From contig CASGDA010000001.1 in NCBI GenBank assembly GCA_949300145.1, positions 124,001 through 188,000 on the forward strand: a stretch of 64,000 nucleotides of DNA, written 5' to 3'. The notes under the pieces were generated by a model. The model made no database searches. It saw only the letters and a program-made list of their open reading frames with translations, and had not been told where the DNA came from. The position numbers and the translations under genes were made by a program. The DNA is from an uncultured Treponema sp. (GTDB lineage Bacteria > Spirochaetota > Spirochaetia > Treponematales > Treponemataceae). Positions 33,676 through 41,921 of this stretch are shown here, piece after piece. The number at the start of each line of letters is the position of its first letter. Position 1 is the first letter of the stretch.

Positions 33676-35115
33676 ATGCCGGAGAACACAAGCTTTTTCA
33701 AAAATCCAGAATCATATGTGAATCCGCCTTTTAAATCGGCGGACGGAATTTCAGGATTAAAAGTAACGGTCATGGGACTGGGACTCCATGGAGGCGGAAC
33801 GGCAAGCGCCCGTTTTTTTGCGGAGCACGGGGCCGTCGTGACAGTGACGGACATGAAAACGGAAAAAGAACTGGCGCCTTCAATCCAGGCTTTGTCGGAC
33901 TATCCGGGAATAAAATTCGTTCTGGGAGAACACAGAAAAGAAGACTTTGCAAACACGGACCTCGTGATAAAAAATCCCGGCGTTAAACTTGAGGAAAATC
34001 CCTTCCTTGAACTGGCGTCCTCAATCGAAACAGACATTTCCGTTTTTTTGAGGCTGTCCCGGGCGGAAATAATAGCGGTAACCGGCAGCAAGGGAAAATC
34101 ATCGACGGCCAGCGCCATTTATTTCGGATTAAAACACGCCGGGAAAAAAGCTTTTCTGGGGGGAAATATAACAGTCAGCCCCCTTTCCTTTTTAACCGAA
34201 ACCGGAGCGGACTCAACAGTTGTCCTGGAACTTTCCAGCTGGCAGCTGGCCGATTTACGGGGCAGAGGCATATTAAAGCCGAAATGCGCCGTCATAACGC
34301 CGGTAATGCCGGATCACCAGAACTGGTACGGAAGCATGGAAGCCTATGTCGCCGATAAAAAACTTATTTACGCCGATATGCCGGAATCTTCCCGGCTCAT
34401 ATGCAACTTTGATGACGGCTGGGGAAGGATTTTCGCAAAAGAAACAAGGGCCGCGGTAAACTGGTACAGCGCTAATCCATTTCCGGCGGAGTCGGAGATA
34501 AAAAACGGAGCATGGCTCGAAAAGGACGGCGGTTTTCTGATTCAAGACGGGAATATTTCCCGGATACTCCCGGAAGAGACAAAGGTTCCCGGAAAACATA
34601 TGAAAATGAATCTCTTGAATGCGGGGCAGGTTCTATCCGTATGCGGAGTAAAAAGCGGCGTTATTATGGAAGCGGCCGAGGCCTTCCCGGGAATTGCCCA
34701 CCGGCTGGAATTTTTCCACGAAGAGAACGGCGTAAAATGGTTCAATGATTCCGCGGCGACAATTCCGGAAGCCGCAGCCGGAGCTGTCTACGCATTTGAG
34801 AACCCCGTCATCCTGCTCTGCGGAGGGACAGACAAAAATCTCGATTTCAGCCCAATCGCGGAGGCGGCGGGGAAAACAAAAAAACTCCTGCTGCTGGAGG
34901 GAAGCGGAACCCGGAAACTCCGGGAACTGCTGGAAGCCGGAGACATAAAATACGAAGGCCCCTACCCTGACATAAAATCCCTGGTTTCCGCCGCAAGGAA
35001 TTCCGCCGCCCCCGGTGATTCCGTCGTGTTCTCTCCCGGATGCGCAAGCTTCGAGCTTTTCAAAAATGAATTCGACAGGGGCAATAAATTCAAAAACGAA
35101 GTCCTCGACAGTTAA
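33676..35115 (+). CDS. murD: UDP-N-acetylmuramoyl-L-alanine--D-glutamate ligase
   Basis: 479 residues, a Mur ligase for cytoplasmic peptidoglycan precursor synthesis that adds D-glutamate. The N-terminal domain binds the UDP substrate (GLGLHGGGTASARFF, about 34-48). The ATP loop TGSKGKSS (136-143) and the C-terminal domain (CGGTDKNLDF; FSPGCASFELF) are typical. The start lies 6 bases after TATACT with no Shine-Dalgarno. No other mur or fts genes adjoin it, so the usual dcw cluster is broken here. The acyltransferase gene follows after 21 bases. Confidence 0.93.
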   Translation: MPENTSFFKNPESYVNPPFKSADGISGLKVTVMGLGLHGGGTASARFFAEHGAVVTVTDMKTEKELAPSIQALSDYPGIKFVLGEHRKEDFANTDLVIKNPGVKLEENPFLELASSIETDISVFLRLSRAEIIAVTGSKGKSSTASAIYFGLKHAGKKAFLGGNITVSPLSFLTETGADSTVVLELSSWQLADLRGRGILKPKCAVITPVMPDHQNWYGSMEAYVADKKLIYADMPESSRLICNFDDGWGRIFAKETRAAVNWYSANPFPAESEIKNGAWLEKDGGFLIQDGNISRILPEETKVPGKHMKMNLLNAGQVLSVCGVKSGVIMEAAEAFPGIAHRLEFFHEENGVKWFNDSAATIPEAAAGAVYAFENPVILLCGGTDKNLDFSPIAEAAGKTKKLLLLEGSGTRKLRELLEAGDIKYEGPYPDIKSLVSAARNSAAPGDSVVFSPGCASFELFKNEFDRGNKFKNEVLDS

Positions 35116-35136
35116 ACAAAAAGGAGCGAACCGTCC

Positions 35137-36540
35137 ATGTACAAACCGAAACTGAAACCATCCCCGGTTCCTGTCATTCCACCGTCAAAACTGAATTATC
35201 CTTTCATACGTTTTACGAGATGTTTTGCCGTACCCATACAACATATCTTCGGGTTCAGGAAAATTTCAGTTATGACTCCCGAAAAACTGGTAACCCTCTA
35301 TAAAGATTTTCAGGAAGGAAAAATCAGGCTTATACTCGGTTTCCGGCATTCCTACGGTAATGATCCGCAGCTGATGGTATTTCTCCTGCATTGCGTTCTT
35401 CCCAAACTGGCAAAAAAAACGGGAACAAGTATCAGGGGATTCCCGCACGCACATTTTATTTACGGGGCGGAAGTGCCGTTGTGGTCGGGGCTCCTGGTAA
35501 GAAAAATTCTTCCACAGGTGGGAGGATTGCCTGTAAACCATTTGAAGCCGGATTCAAAAGGCATCAACAATATACGTAAAGTAATAACCGGAGGAACTTT
35601 CCCGACAGCCATTGCCCCTGAAGGGCATGTAAACTTTGACAGCCTCAATCCGTCACCTTTGGAAACGGGAACCGCCAGATTCAGTTTCTGGGCGGAAGAA
35701 GACTTAAAAAAAAGCGGCGGGAATGCTGGCGTAATTTTCCTCCCTCTGTCCATCCATTATCTGTATTCAAAAAACGGAAAGGAAGAAAAACTCAAAAAAA
35801 AGTTAATGAAAGTCCTGCGTAAACTTGAAAAGGAATGCGGCATTACATCAGAAACTGCAGGTGATGATTCCGTCCGAGACGCAAACGCCGAACCGCTTTT
35901 CAGACGGAAGCTGTCAAAGCTTGAATACACAATAAGAAAAATATACACGGAAGAACTGGATGGTATCCGCACCGAAAAAGAAGAAGACGTGAAAACAGCG
36001 GAAGAGCTGGCATTTCAAATTATTGAAAGGGCGGAAGGAATCCTCGGAATTCAAAACACAGGAATAAATGCACCGGAGGATTTCCGTATGCGCATATATG
36101 CGGCCAGGCAAAAAGCCTGGGACAGAATGTTATCAGATGAATTCAAAAACCTTCCGCCTCTTGCAAAATCCCTCGCCGCCCGCAAATCTGGTGAAGCATG
36201 GTACGCGATGCGTTATGTGGAAACCGCAGAGCTCATCCTGCATATAAACCAGAATGAAATTCCGGAAAAAGCCCCTCTGTCAATTTTTATAGAGAAAACG
36301 GAAAACATTGCGGATTTACTTGAGAGGACAAAAGGTGGAACCCTCAAAAACCGTCCTAAGCTCTTTCCTGTGTATCCTCTTGTTATTCCCGGCGATCCCA
36401 TACCGGTAAGCGGTTATATGCCGCTGTACGAAAAAGACAAAAAGAAAGCTGTGGAGGAATTAACGGGGGTATACTTTAATTCGTTTAAATCACTGGCGGA
36501 AAGATTCCTGGAATCGCAGAAACACGACAGACCGGAATAA
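35137..36540 (+). CDS. PlsC-type lysophospholipid acyltransferase domain protein
   Basis: 467 residues. The acyltransferase block I is HSYGND (H71, D76, HxxxxD) and block III is APEGHVNF (PEG at 161-163). It probably acylates lysophosphatidate or a related lipid. The C-terminal part (about 215-467) is helical and charged and has no match I recognise. AAAGGAG lies before the ATG at 35137. It follows murD by 21 bases and probably shares its transcript. Confidence 0.83.
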   Translation: MYKPKLKPSPVPVIPPSKLNYPFIRFTRCFAVPIQHIFGFRKISVMTPEKLVTLYKDFQEGKIRLILGFRHSYGNDPQLMVFLLHCVLPKLAKKTGTSIRGFPHAHFIYGAEVPLWSGLLVRKILPQVGGLPVNHLKPDSKGINNIRKVITGGTFPTAIAPEGHVNFDSLNPSPLETGTARFSFWAEEDLKKSGGNAGVIFLPLSIHYLYSKNGKEEKLKKKLMKVLRKLEKECGITSETAGDDSVRDANAEPLFRRKLSKLEYTIRKIYTEELDGIRTEKEEDVKTAEELAFQIIERAEGILGIQNTGINAPEDFRMRIYAARQKAWDRMLSDEFKNLPPLAKSLAARKSGEAWYAMRYVETAELILHINQNEIPEKAPLSIFIEKTENIADLLERTKGGTLKNRPKLFPVYPLVIPGDPIPVSGYMPLYEKDKKKAVEELTGVYFNSFKSLAERFLESQKHDRPE

Positions 36541-36574
36541 AACGGATTCCCTTCTCTTTATTTGACGTTTAACG

Positions 36575-38176
36575 TTATTTAACGCACGCCCTTTCCAAAA
36601 TATCAGTCAAAGGAGCATACATCCGTCGCAACGCTTCAGGTTTCATCCGTAGCATCGAATTGCGCTCCTCATGAAAAAGCTTGTCTTTTCCGAATACAGG
36701 CATATAATCGATTTTATTTTTCACGTAATAATTTTCTATACACCCCATAGGGAGTATATAAACACGCGCGGATTCCGCGGCGGCGAAAATCAACCGGGCA
36801 AGACTTCTGATTTGCGGAAGAAGAGACTCGGTCTGTTCCGGAAGTATCCCGTCCAGAGCCGAAGGAGAAAAGACAGCCTGCAGGACAACCGTTTTAAAAG
36901 TATCAAGATCATCAAGCCGTTCTTTTATATGTGTAAAAAAATCCAGCTTGGACAGGAATATCTCCTTCGGCGACATTGGTTTACCGGAATCTTTTTTTCC
37001 GCCACAAACATCCTCCATAGCGGCGACATAATCCAGAGCCGCGTTTCCTACATCAGAAAGATAGGCTTCCAGTCTGGTGATAAGACGTTTCAACGACACG
37101 GAACCGGAAACAGCTGCGCCTGAGCTTTCACCAGTCTTAGGAGGAAAAATAAGTTTATACAGATTCTGCTGCTTCTCAGCCTGTTTTTTCAGCCATCTGG
37201 AAGGGCGCGGGTCATTGCACAAAACATCGCGGAGCTTCCCCCGGAAGAGGGAGTCAAGATCCGCTATAATTCTGCCGTCAGTTCCAAGAAGGGAACACAC
37301 CTTGAAAAACACACCCAGCTCATCCTTGCCACCTACATCGATTACTCCTGTTCCAGCAGTTCCGTCCTTACCTTCAAATGTGGAAAGAAGAATGGAGAAA
37401 ATCTGCTGGTCCGTATAACCCTCAACAAAAATCTGTCTGTCAGAAAAAAAGAATTGTTTATGATAAGTATTGAACCGGGGCAAAAAACGCTGGAAAAGAG
37501 CGTTATCCTCTTCAGTCAGTTTCTCGATGCTGGTCGGCGCATGGTTTATGTGACAAACCACCACGCCGAGCAAATCATCGGGAAAACGCAAATCGATGAA
37601 AAAAGGCGAATGGGTTATCAGAAAAAAAACAGAACCTTGAAATCTGTCGGCGGCCCGGCGGATTTCACTCATAAAAAACATCTGCATCTGGGGATGAAGA
37701 TGCAATTCAGGCTCGTCAAAAACAAAGCATATCCGTCTGGAACGGGATTTTTTCTCGCTGTACAAAACAGCAAGCAGGCTTAATATTTCCTTAAGTCCGT
37801 GGCACTCCCCTTCCCTCAGATTATATTCAACCCCACGGGTTTTATTTATAACAACCGGAACAAAGGTTCCGTCGGGAGATTTTTCAAAACGGATGGATTT
37901 TTCAAACATATCCGAAAGAACGGATTCAATTTTAGTACGGACAGAGGGATTCCCCCTTAAAAGGGAAAGAATCGTTTCTTCTTCAATTTGGTCACCGTGA
38001 AAAAAATTGATTTCATATCCGGCTTTTTTGAATTGATTTGCGATTTCACCTGCAAGGAGGGTCTTTCCCGAACCGTTCGGCCCTACTATCAGATTAACAC
38101 GGGTCCATGTGTTTTTTTTGAAAGAGGGTTTCCCCCATAAAAAGGGAATGGATACCCGAGTTTCAACATTAATCAT
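36575..38176 (-). CDS. OLD-family-like AAA ATPase with TOPRIM domain
   Basis: 533 residues. The Walker A motif is GPNGSGKT (32-39). The Walker B is CFVFDEPELHLHP (DE at 154-155), and an H-loop-like THS lies at 188-190. From about 245 a TOPRIM-like fold is visible: VEGYTDQQIF (E252) and IADLDSLF (D306, D308). This is the ATPase-plus-nuclease layout of OLD proteins, which cut or degrade DNA in anti-phage systems. There is no adjacent UvrD-like helicase (as in Gabija) nor other defence gene. The remaining 200 residues are helical and without a known match. It appears to be a single-gene unit. Confidence 0.75.
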   Translation of the reverse strand: MINVETRVSIPFLWGKPSFKKNTWTRVNLIVGPNGSGKTLLAGEIANQFKKAGYEINFFHGDQIEEETILSLLRGNPSVRTKIESVLSDMFEKSIRFEKSPDGTFVPVVINKTRGVEYNLREGECHGLKEILSLLAVLYSEKKSRSRRICFVFDEPELHLHPQMQMFFMSEIRRAADRFQGSVFFLITHSPFFIDLRFPDDLLGVVVCHINHAPTSIEKLTEEDNALFQRFLPRFNTYHKQFFFSDRQIFVEGYTDQQIFSILLSTFEGKDGTAGTGVIDVGGKDELGVFFKVCSLLGTDGRIIADLDSLFRGKLRDVLCNDPRPSRWLKKQAEKQQNLYKLIFPPKTGESSGAAVSGSVSLKRLITRLEAYLSDVGNAALDYVAAMEDVCGGKKDSGKPMSPKEIFLSKLDFFTHIKERLDDLDTFKTVVLQAVFSPSALDGILPEQTESLLPQIRSLARLIFAAAESARVYILPMGCIENYYVKNKIDYMPVFGKDKLFHEERNSMLRMKPEALRRMYAPLTDILERACVK

Positions 38177-38181
38177 GGTTT

Positions 38182-38210
38182 ATCGTAACAAAAAAAAATA
38201 ATGCAGGCAA
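38182..38210 (-). promoter_or_regulatory. promoter of the OLD-like gene (leaderless geometry)
   Basis: Reading leftward: -35 TTGCCT (38210-38205), a 17-base spacer, -10 TACGAT (38187-38182), 5 bases to the ATG at 38176. Confidence 0.4.
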
Positions 38211-38249
38211 GTAAAAAATACAAATGTTATTTTTTTTTATTTTGCTTTC

Positions 38250-38277
38250 TTGAATTTTCAAATTTTCATGATATACT
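38250..38277 (+). promoter_or_regulatory. promoter of the LysM lipoprotein gene
   Basis: -35 TTGAAT (38250-38255), a 16-base spacer, extended -10 TGaTATACT (38269-38277). A leader of about 40 bases contains TAGGAGG before the ATG at 38324. This is a conventional leader, unlike many neighbours. Confidence 0.6.
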
Positions 38278-38323
38278 TAAATTCATTGGAAAATACGTGT
38301 GTCTTAATTTTAGGAGGCCTGAA

Positions 38324-38848
38324 ATGAAAAAACTCATTCCGCTTTTGATGTTGTTTATCGCCGCAGTGCTTGTCCTTTCCTGCGCGAGCGGAGCCCAGAC
38401 AACTGCGCCGGAACCTGTTGAACCGGAGCCTGTGGTTCAGGAAACAGAGACAGAAACACAGACAGAAAATGAAATTCCGGAACCTGTTCCGCCAAAACAG
38501 GATTTAAAAAGGGATAAAACCGGAATTATTATTGAAGGTGCCGCCAGACACAAGATAAGGAACGGCGACACCCTTTCAAATATCGCAAAAAAACAGTATG
38601 GAAATGAAAACGGTTATTATTTCCCCCTCATTCTGATGGCGAGCGAAAATGCAATCCGGGATCCGGACATAATAGTGCCCAACGGTAACCTGGTGATTCC
38701 TGATTTAAAAGCCAACCTGAATGATTCCGAAGCCCGTTCAAAAATGAAAACCTTTTTTGCGGACGTTGCGGAAAGCTATAACGGAAAATCCACACCCGGG
38801 GCGGCTAAAATGAGGACGGAAATCAACAGGCTGTCACGTTCCTTCTAA
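38324..38848 (+). CDS. LysM-domain lipoprotein
   Basis: 174 residues. A lipoprotein signal peptide ends in the lipobox LVLSC (C about 22). A Pro/Glu/Thr-rich spacer (about 27-62) precedes a LysM fold (about 78-128: HKIRNGDTLSNIAKKQYGN, then DPDIIVPNGNLVIPDL), which binds peptidoglycan glycan chains. The last about 40 residues are helical. It would be held in a membrane by its lipid and contact peptidoglycan. The start at 38324 is set by TAGGAGG; upstream in-frame ATGs at 38201 lie before the promoter. Confidence 0.9.
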   Translation: MKKLIPLLMLFIAAVLVLSCASGAQTTAPEPVEPEPVVQETETETQTENEIPEPVPPKQDLKRDKTGIIIEGAARHKIRNGDTLSNIAKKQYGNENGYYFPLILMASENAIRDPDIIVPNGNLVIPDLKANLNDSEARSKMKTFFADVAESYNGKSTPGAAKMRTEINRLSRSF

Positions 38849-38877
38849 GATCCGGACTTTCACAAAACGCAAAAATC

Positions 38878-38927
38878 AGGGGATGCTTTCGCTGCGGACA
38901 CAAAACAGCGGGGCTATCCCCTTTTTT
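38878..38927 (+). terminator. intrinsic terminator after the LysM gene
   Basis: A long stem (AGGGGATGCTTTCGCTG with CAGCGGGGCTATCCCCT, including several G-T pairs) is followed by a T-run. Confidence 0.8.
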
Positions 38928-38944
38928 ACATCCCCTTATCATTA

Positions 38945-38973
38945 TTGAATCTTTCATACCGGAATGTTATACT
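38945..38973 (+). promoter_or_regulatory. bioY promoter (leaderless geometry)
   Basis: -35 TTGAAT (38945-38950), a 17-base spacer, extended -10 TGtTATACT (38965-38973), 6 bases to the ATG at 38980. No Shine-Dalgarno. It is the best-formed example of the class. Confidence 0.75.
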
Positions 38974-38979
38974 GCCCGC

Positions 38980-39507
38980 ATGAAACGCAAATCAGGGACC
39001 GTCTTAACAGCATTATTCGCCGCCCTCATATGCGCCGGCTGTTTCATTCAAATTCCTCTTGCCGGAGAAATTCCAATCATTCTGAATGATATGCTGGCCC
39101 TGCTTTCCGGACTGATACTCGGACCGGTATACGGCGGAGCAGCTGTCCTTATTTTTTTAATCCTCGGCAGTGTGGGGTTCCCGGTTTTTTCAGGGGCGGC
39201 GGGAATAGCGGTTATACTGGAAGGTCCGACCGGAGGGTTCCTGGCAGGTTTTTTGCTCGGTTCCATTACCGGGGGTTTGATTATGGGGAATAAGCCTGCG
39301 ACATGGCTGAGGACTTCCATCGCTTCAATAGTTTCGATGATTGTCCTTTTTATTGCCGGAGCCCTGCGTTTCGCGATGCTCTTTCCGGATAAAAACGTAT
39401 GGACGTTCGCTGTCCTTCCGTTCATACCGGGGACAATAATAAAGCTGGCTGTAATGATTCCGGTAACCAGAAAATTCAGGGCTGTTATTGCCCGATACAA
39501 CAGCTGA
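38980..39507 (+). CDS. bioY: biotin ECF transporter substrate-binding protein BioY
   Basis: A 175-residue, six-helix BioY. Family features include the long N-terminal helix with ALFAALICAGCFIQIPL, then LSGLILGPVYGGAAVLIFLILGSVGFPVFSG and the GPTGGFLAGFLLGS motif. BioY binds biotin in the membrane and works with the EcfA ATPase and EcfT encoded next. It is the first gene of a Y-A-T operon, on its own strong leaderless promoter. No biotin operator (BirA box) is visible. Confidence 0.93.
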   Translation: MKRKSGTVLTALFAALICAGCFIQIPLAGEIPIILNDMLALLSGLILGPVYGGAAVLIFLILGSVGFPVFSGAAGIAVILEGPTGGFLAGFLLGSITGGLIMGNKPATWLRTSIASIVSMIVLFIAGALRFAMLFPDKNVWTFAVLPFIPGTIIKLAVMIPVTRKFRAVIARYNS

Positions 39508-39530
39508 ATAAACAGTTCGGGTAGTCGTCT

Positions 39531-40292
39531 GTGGATTACAATGAAAAATCATGCATAAATAAACCGGTGATAGAAGTATCGGCCGTAAGCAAATCGTTCA
39601 CGTCGCCTTCTGATAATTCAAAAATGAAGGCTCTGGACAACGTTTCTTTCTCAGTTGCTGAAGGAGAATTCATCGTTATCACCGGAGCCAACGGTTCCGG
39701 CAAAACACTTTTAATGTCAATAATTTCCGGACTGGAAACAGCCGATTCTGGGTTTGTAAAAATAAACCGGGGGGAAGTCGGCCTCGTATTTCAGGACGCG
39801 GATTCACAGATTCTGGGAGAAACACCCGAGGAGGATATTTCCTTCGGACTGAAAAACTGCAGGTTTTCTCCTTCCGAAATAAAACAGAGAACCGAACAGG
39901 CCCTTAAAGAATGCGGCTTGTGGGAAAAGAAAGACTTTCCGGCAAGACTTATGTCAGGAGGGGAAAAAAGGCGTCTGGCAGTAGCCGCAATGCTTGCGCT
40001 CGGCCGTTCTTCAATAATTTTTGACGAGCCTTTCGCAAACCTTGACTGGCAGGGAATCAAACAGGTCTGTTCCATCCTGAAAGAATTAAAATCAGGAGGG
40101 CATTCCATAATTGTTCTTACACATGAGATTGAAAAAATCCTCGCCCTTGCAGACAGGTTTATTATCCTTGACAGGGGAAAACTGAAATTTGACGGTTCTC
40201 CGGAAGAGGGTTTGAAAATAAATCTTGCGGATTACGGCATAAAAAATCCACTGGCATGTTACAACAATATACATGATCTCATATGGGATTGA
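39531..40292 (+). CDS. ECF transporter ATPase (BioM-like)
   Basis: 253 residues, one ABC ATPase domain: Walker A GANGSGKT (about 50), Q-loop FQDADSQ, signature MSGGEKRR (about 138), Walker B SIIFDEP (about 158), H-loop THE. It energises BioY through EcfT. The start is the GTG at 39531, 24 bases after bioY; a GTG further in (39567) would remove residues before the usual first strand. No strong Shine-Dalgarno is seen. There is a single ATPase subunit, as in BioMNY, not the EcfA/A' pair of shared-module systems. Confidence 0.9.
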   Translation: MDYNEKSCINKPVIEVSAVSKSFTSPSDNSKMKALDNVSFSVAEGEFIVITGANGSGKTLLMSIISGLETADSGFVKINRGEVGLVFQDADSQILGETPEEDISFGLKNCRFSPSEIKQRTEQALKECGLWEKKDFPARLMSGGEKRRLAVAAMLALGRSSIIFDEPFANLDWQGIKQVCSILKELKSGGHSIIVLTHEIEKILALADRFIILDRGKLKFDGSPEEGLKINLADYGIKNPLACYNNIHDLIWD

Positions 40293-40315
40293 TGGATAGC
40301 GGAGGAATAAGATAA

Positions 40316-41074
40316 ATGGACTCCCCTCTTTTTTCTTACAGAAAGGCTGACACACCGCTGCACAAAATCCCTGGATTTATAAAAATCGTATTTCAGTTTA
40401 TCCTTTGTCTTTTAATCTTCGCCGGATTCAATTCAAAAACAGCGGAAATTATCTGCCTTTCTGTATGTTCTGTCATTATCTTTTCAGCATTCATCTTATC
40501 AAAGATACATTTAAAAAGCCTAAAAAAAATAAGGTTCGTTTTTTTTATAGGAGCCTTCTACACAATATTTAAAGTTTTAGGTCCGTTGGATTTATCGAAC
40601 TTTTCAACAGAAAACTTCAGAATAATATCACGTGATAAAAACCAGCAGATAATTCTTTTTTCGGCTGTCGTTTTGTTTCCTGAAAGATTTCCCGGCGCCC
40701 TTCTTTACACTTTCAGATTCTTTATGAGTTCCCTTTCCGCTTTTATACTTTTTGATACGACATCTCCTGTTGAAATAAAATTCGCCTTTGAAACAGCGCA
40801 AAACCATATAGCGAAAATATTCCCCGCGATAAAGAAAATAAATCCGGCGATGACAATAACGCTGGCGGTGAATTTCATACCGCAAATTTTCAGCACATGG
40901 AGAAGGATTGATCTGGCCACCAAGGCACGGCTCGGAAAAAACAGAAGGAAGAATCCGCTGGCTTTTATCAGAATCCTTTATGCGGAAATGACAGCCCTGT
41001 TATCCTGCCTCATAAACCAGGCTGAAACAAAACGCAAGGCGCTTGTCAACCGTTCTGAGCCGGCCAATAAATAA
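40316..41074 (+). CDS. ECF transporter transmembrane protein EcfT (BioN-like)
   Basis: 252 residues with about five membrane helices. The C-terminal coupling region has an A-R-(x)n-G pattern (ATKARLGKNRRKNPLAF, about 202-218), the motif by which EcfT grips the ATPase. GGAGG precedes the ATG at 40316. It completes the biotin transporter with bioY and the ATPase. The last 29 bases overlap, antisense, the 3' end of the PgeF gene. Confidence 0.88.
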   Translation: MDSPLFSYRKADTPLHKIPGFIKIVFQFILCLLIFAGFNSKTAEIICLSVCSVIIFSAFILSKIHLKSLKKIRFVFFIGAFYTIFKVLGPLDLSNFSTENFRIISRDKNQQIILFSAVVLFPERFPGALLYTFRFFMSSLSAFILFDTTSPVEIKFAFETAQNHIAKIFPAIKKINPAMTITLAVNFIPQIFSTWRRIDLATKARLGKNRRKNPLAFIRILYAEMTALLSCLINQAETKRKALVNRSEPANK

Positions 41075-41921
41075 AAGCGGCCATGGAGGTGAACGGCGTA
41101 ACTCCCGGATTTTCGCCGGTGCCCGGGAAAGAACTTTCCCGCCGGGATGAACCGTATTTTTCCGAGCAAGCCGTACATTTTCCCGTATCCAGAATCCTGT
41201 CCCGCTTTATACCCAGGGAAAGGCACAAAGAAATATTTGCTTCCGCCAAAGACAGCCTGTAAGGCCAACGGGAACCAGACGCATCAAGCTTTTCATCCAG
41301 GAGGACACAATCGGATGAAAAATTGCCCCGGAAATATTCAGCCCTTTCCCTGTCAACCGTGTAGCAGCACTGCCGGATATGCGGCCCCATAATTACATAA
41401 AAAGATGAAGCCTTGCTACCCCAGTTTTTCTCAGCCATACGCAAAGCTTCCGCTATAATGCCGGTTCCTTTCCAGCCGGAATGCAGAACCCCGAAACAGC
41501 CGGTATCCGGATCAAAAATCCAAACAGGCATACAGTCCGCAACTGTAACGCAGGGAACGGCGTTTTTGCAATCCGTCAGCATACCATCCCCTTGGTATCT
41601 GCCTGCATTTTTTTTCTTCACACCAAAACCGCAGCCGCCGGATGAAGATGAAAAAGCCCATTCATTCTGCGCCATTTCTCCGTCAATCCGGGAAACATTA
41701 AAAACAATCCGCGAATGAATCTGGGAAAGAGATATGACATTCACATATGGAACGGAAAGGGATTCAAAAAAAGTGACGCGGGCTTTTTCATTTTCACCGG
41801 GACGCAAAGCACCTGCGGATTTCAACGACAACACGCACACAGGCTCTTCGCCGGTTCCTGTATTAAACCTGAAAACCTCTATATCTTCCCTGTTTTCCAG
41901 CTGCGTCGGTTTAAACTTCAT
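41046..41921 (-). CDS. pgeF: peptidoglycan editing factor PgeF (YfiH/laccase-domain)
   Basis: 291 residues of the multi-copper polyphenol oxidase/DUF152 family, now known as PgeF, which removes misincorporated L-Ser from peptidoglycan precursors. The metal ligands are visible as H69 (SLSQIHS), C130 (VTVADC) and H147 (GVLHSGWKGT). The start overlaps the preceding gene's stop (ATGA), so it is coupled to the 571-residue gene upstream. The 3' end is antisense to the end of ecfT. Confidence 0.88.
   Translation of the reverse strand: MKFKPTQLENREDIEVFRFNTGTGEEPVCVLSLKSAGALRPGENEKARVTFFESLSVPYVNVISLSQIHSRIVFNVSRIDGEMAQNEWAFSSSSGGCGFGVKKKNAGRYQGDGMLTDCKNAVPCVTVADCMPVWIFDPDTGCFGVLHSGWKGTGIIAEALRMAEKNWGSKASSFYVIMGPHIRQCCYTVDRERAEYFRGNFSSDCVLLDEKLDASGSRWPYRLSLAEANISLCLSLGIKRDRILDTGKCTACSEKYGSSRRESSFPGTGENPGVTPFTSMAAFIYWPAQNG

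Noticed and set aside
36575-38176. Gabija-type two-gene defence system
   Set aside because: The ATPase/TOPRIM gene has no UvrD-like helicase beside it; neighbours are an acyltransferase and a LysM lipoprotein.
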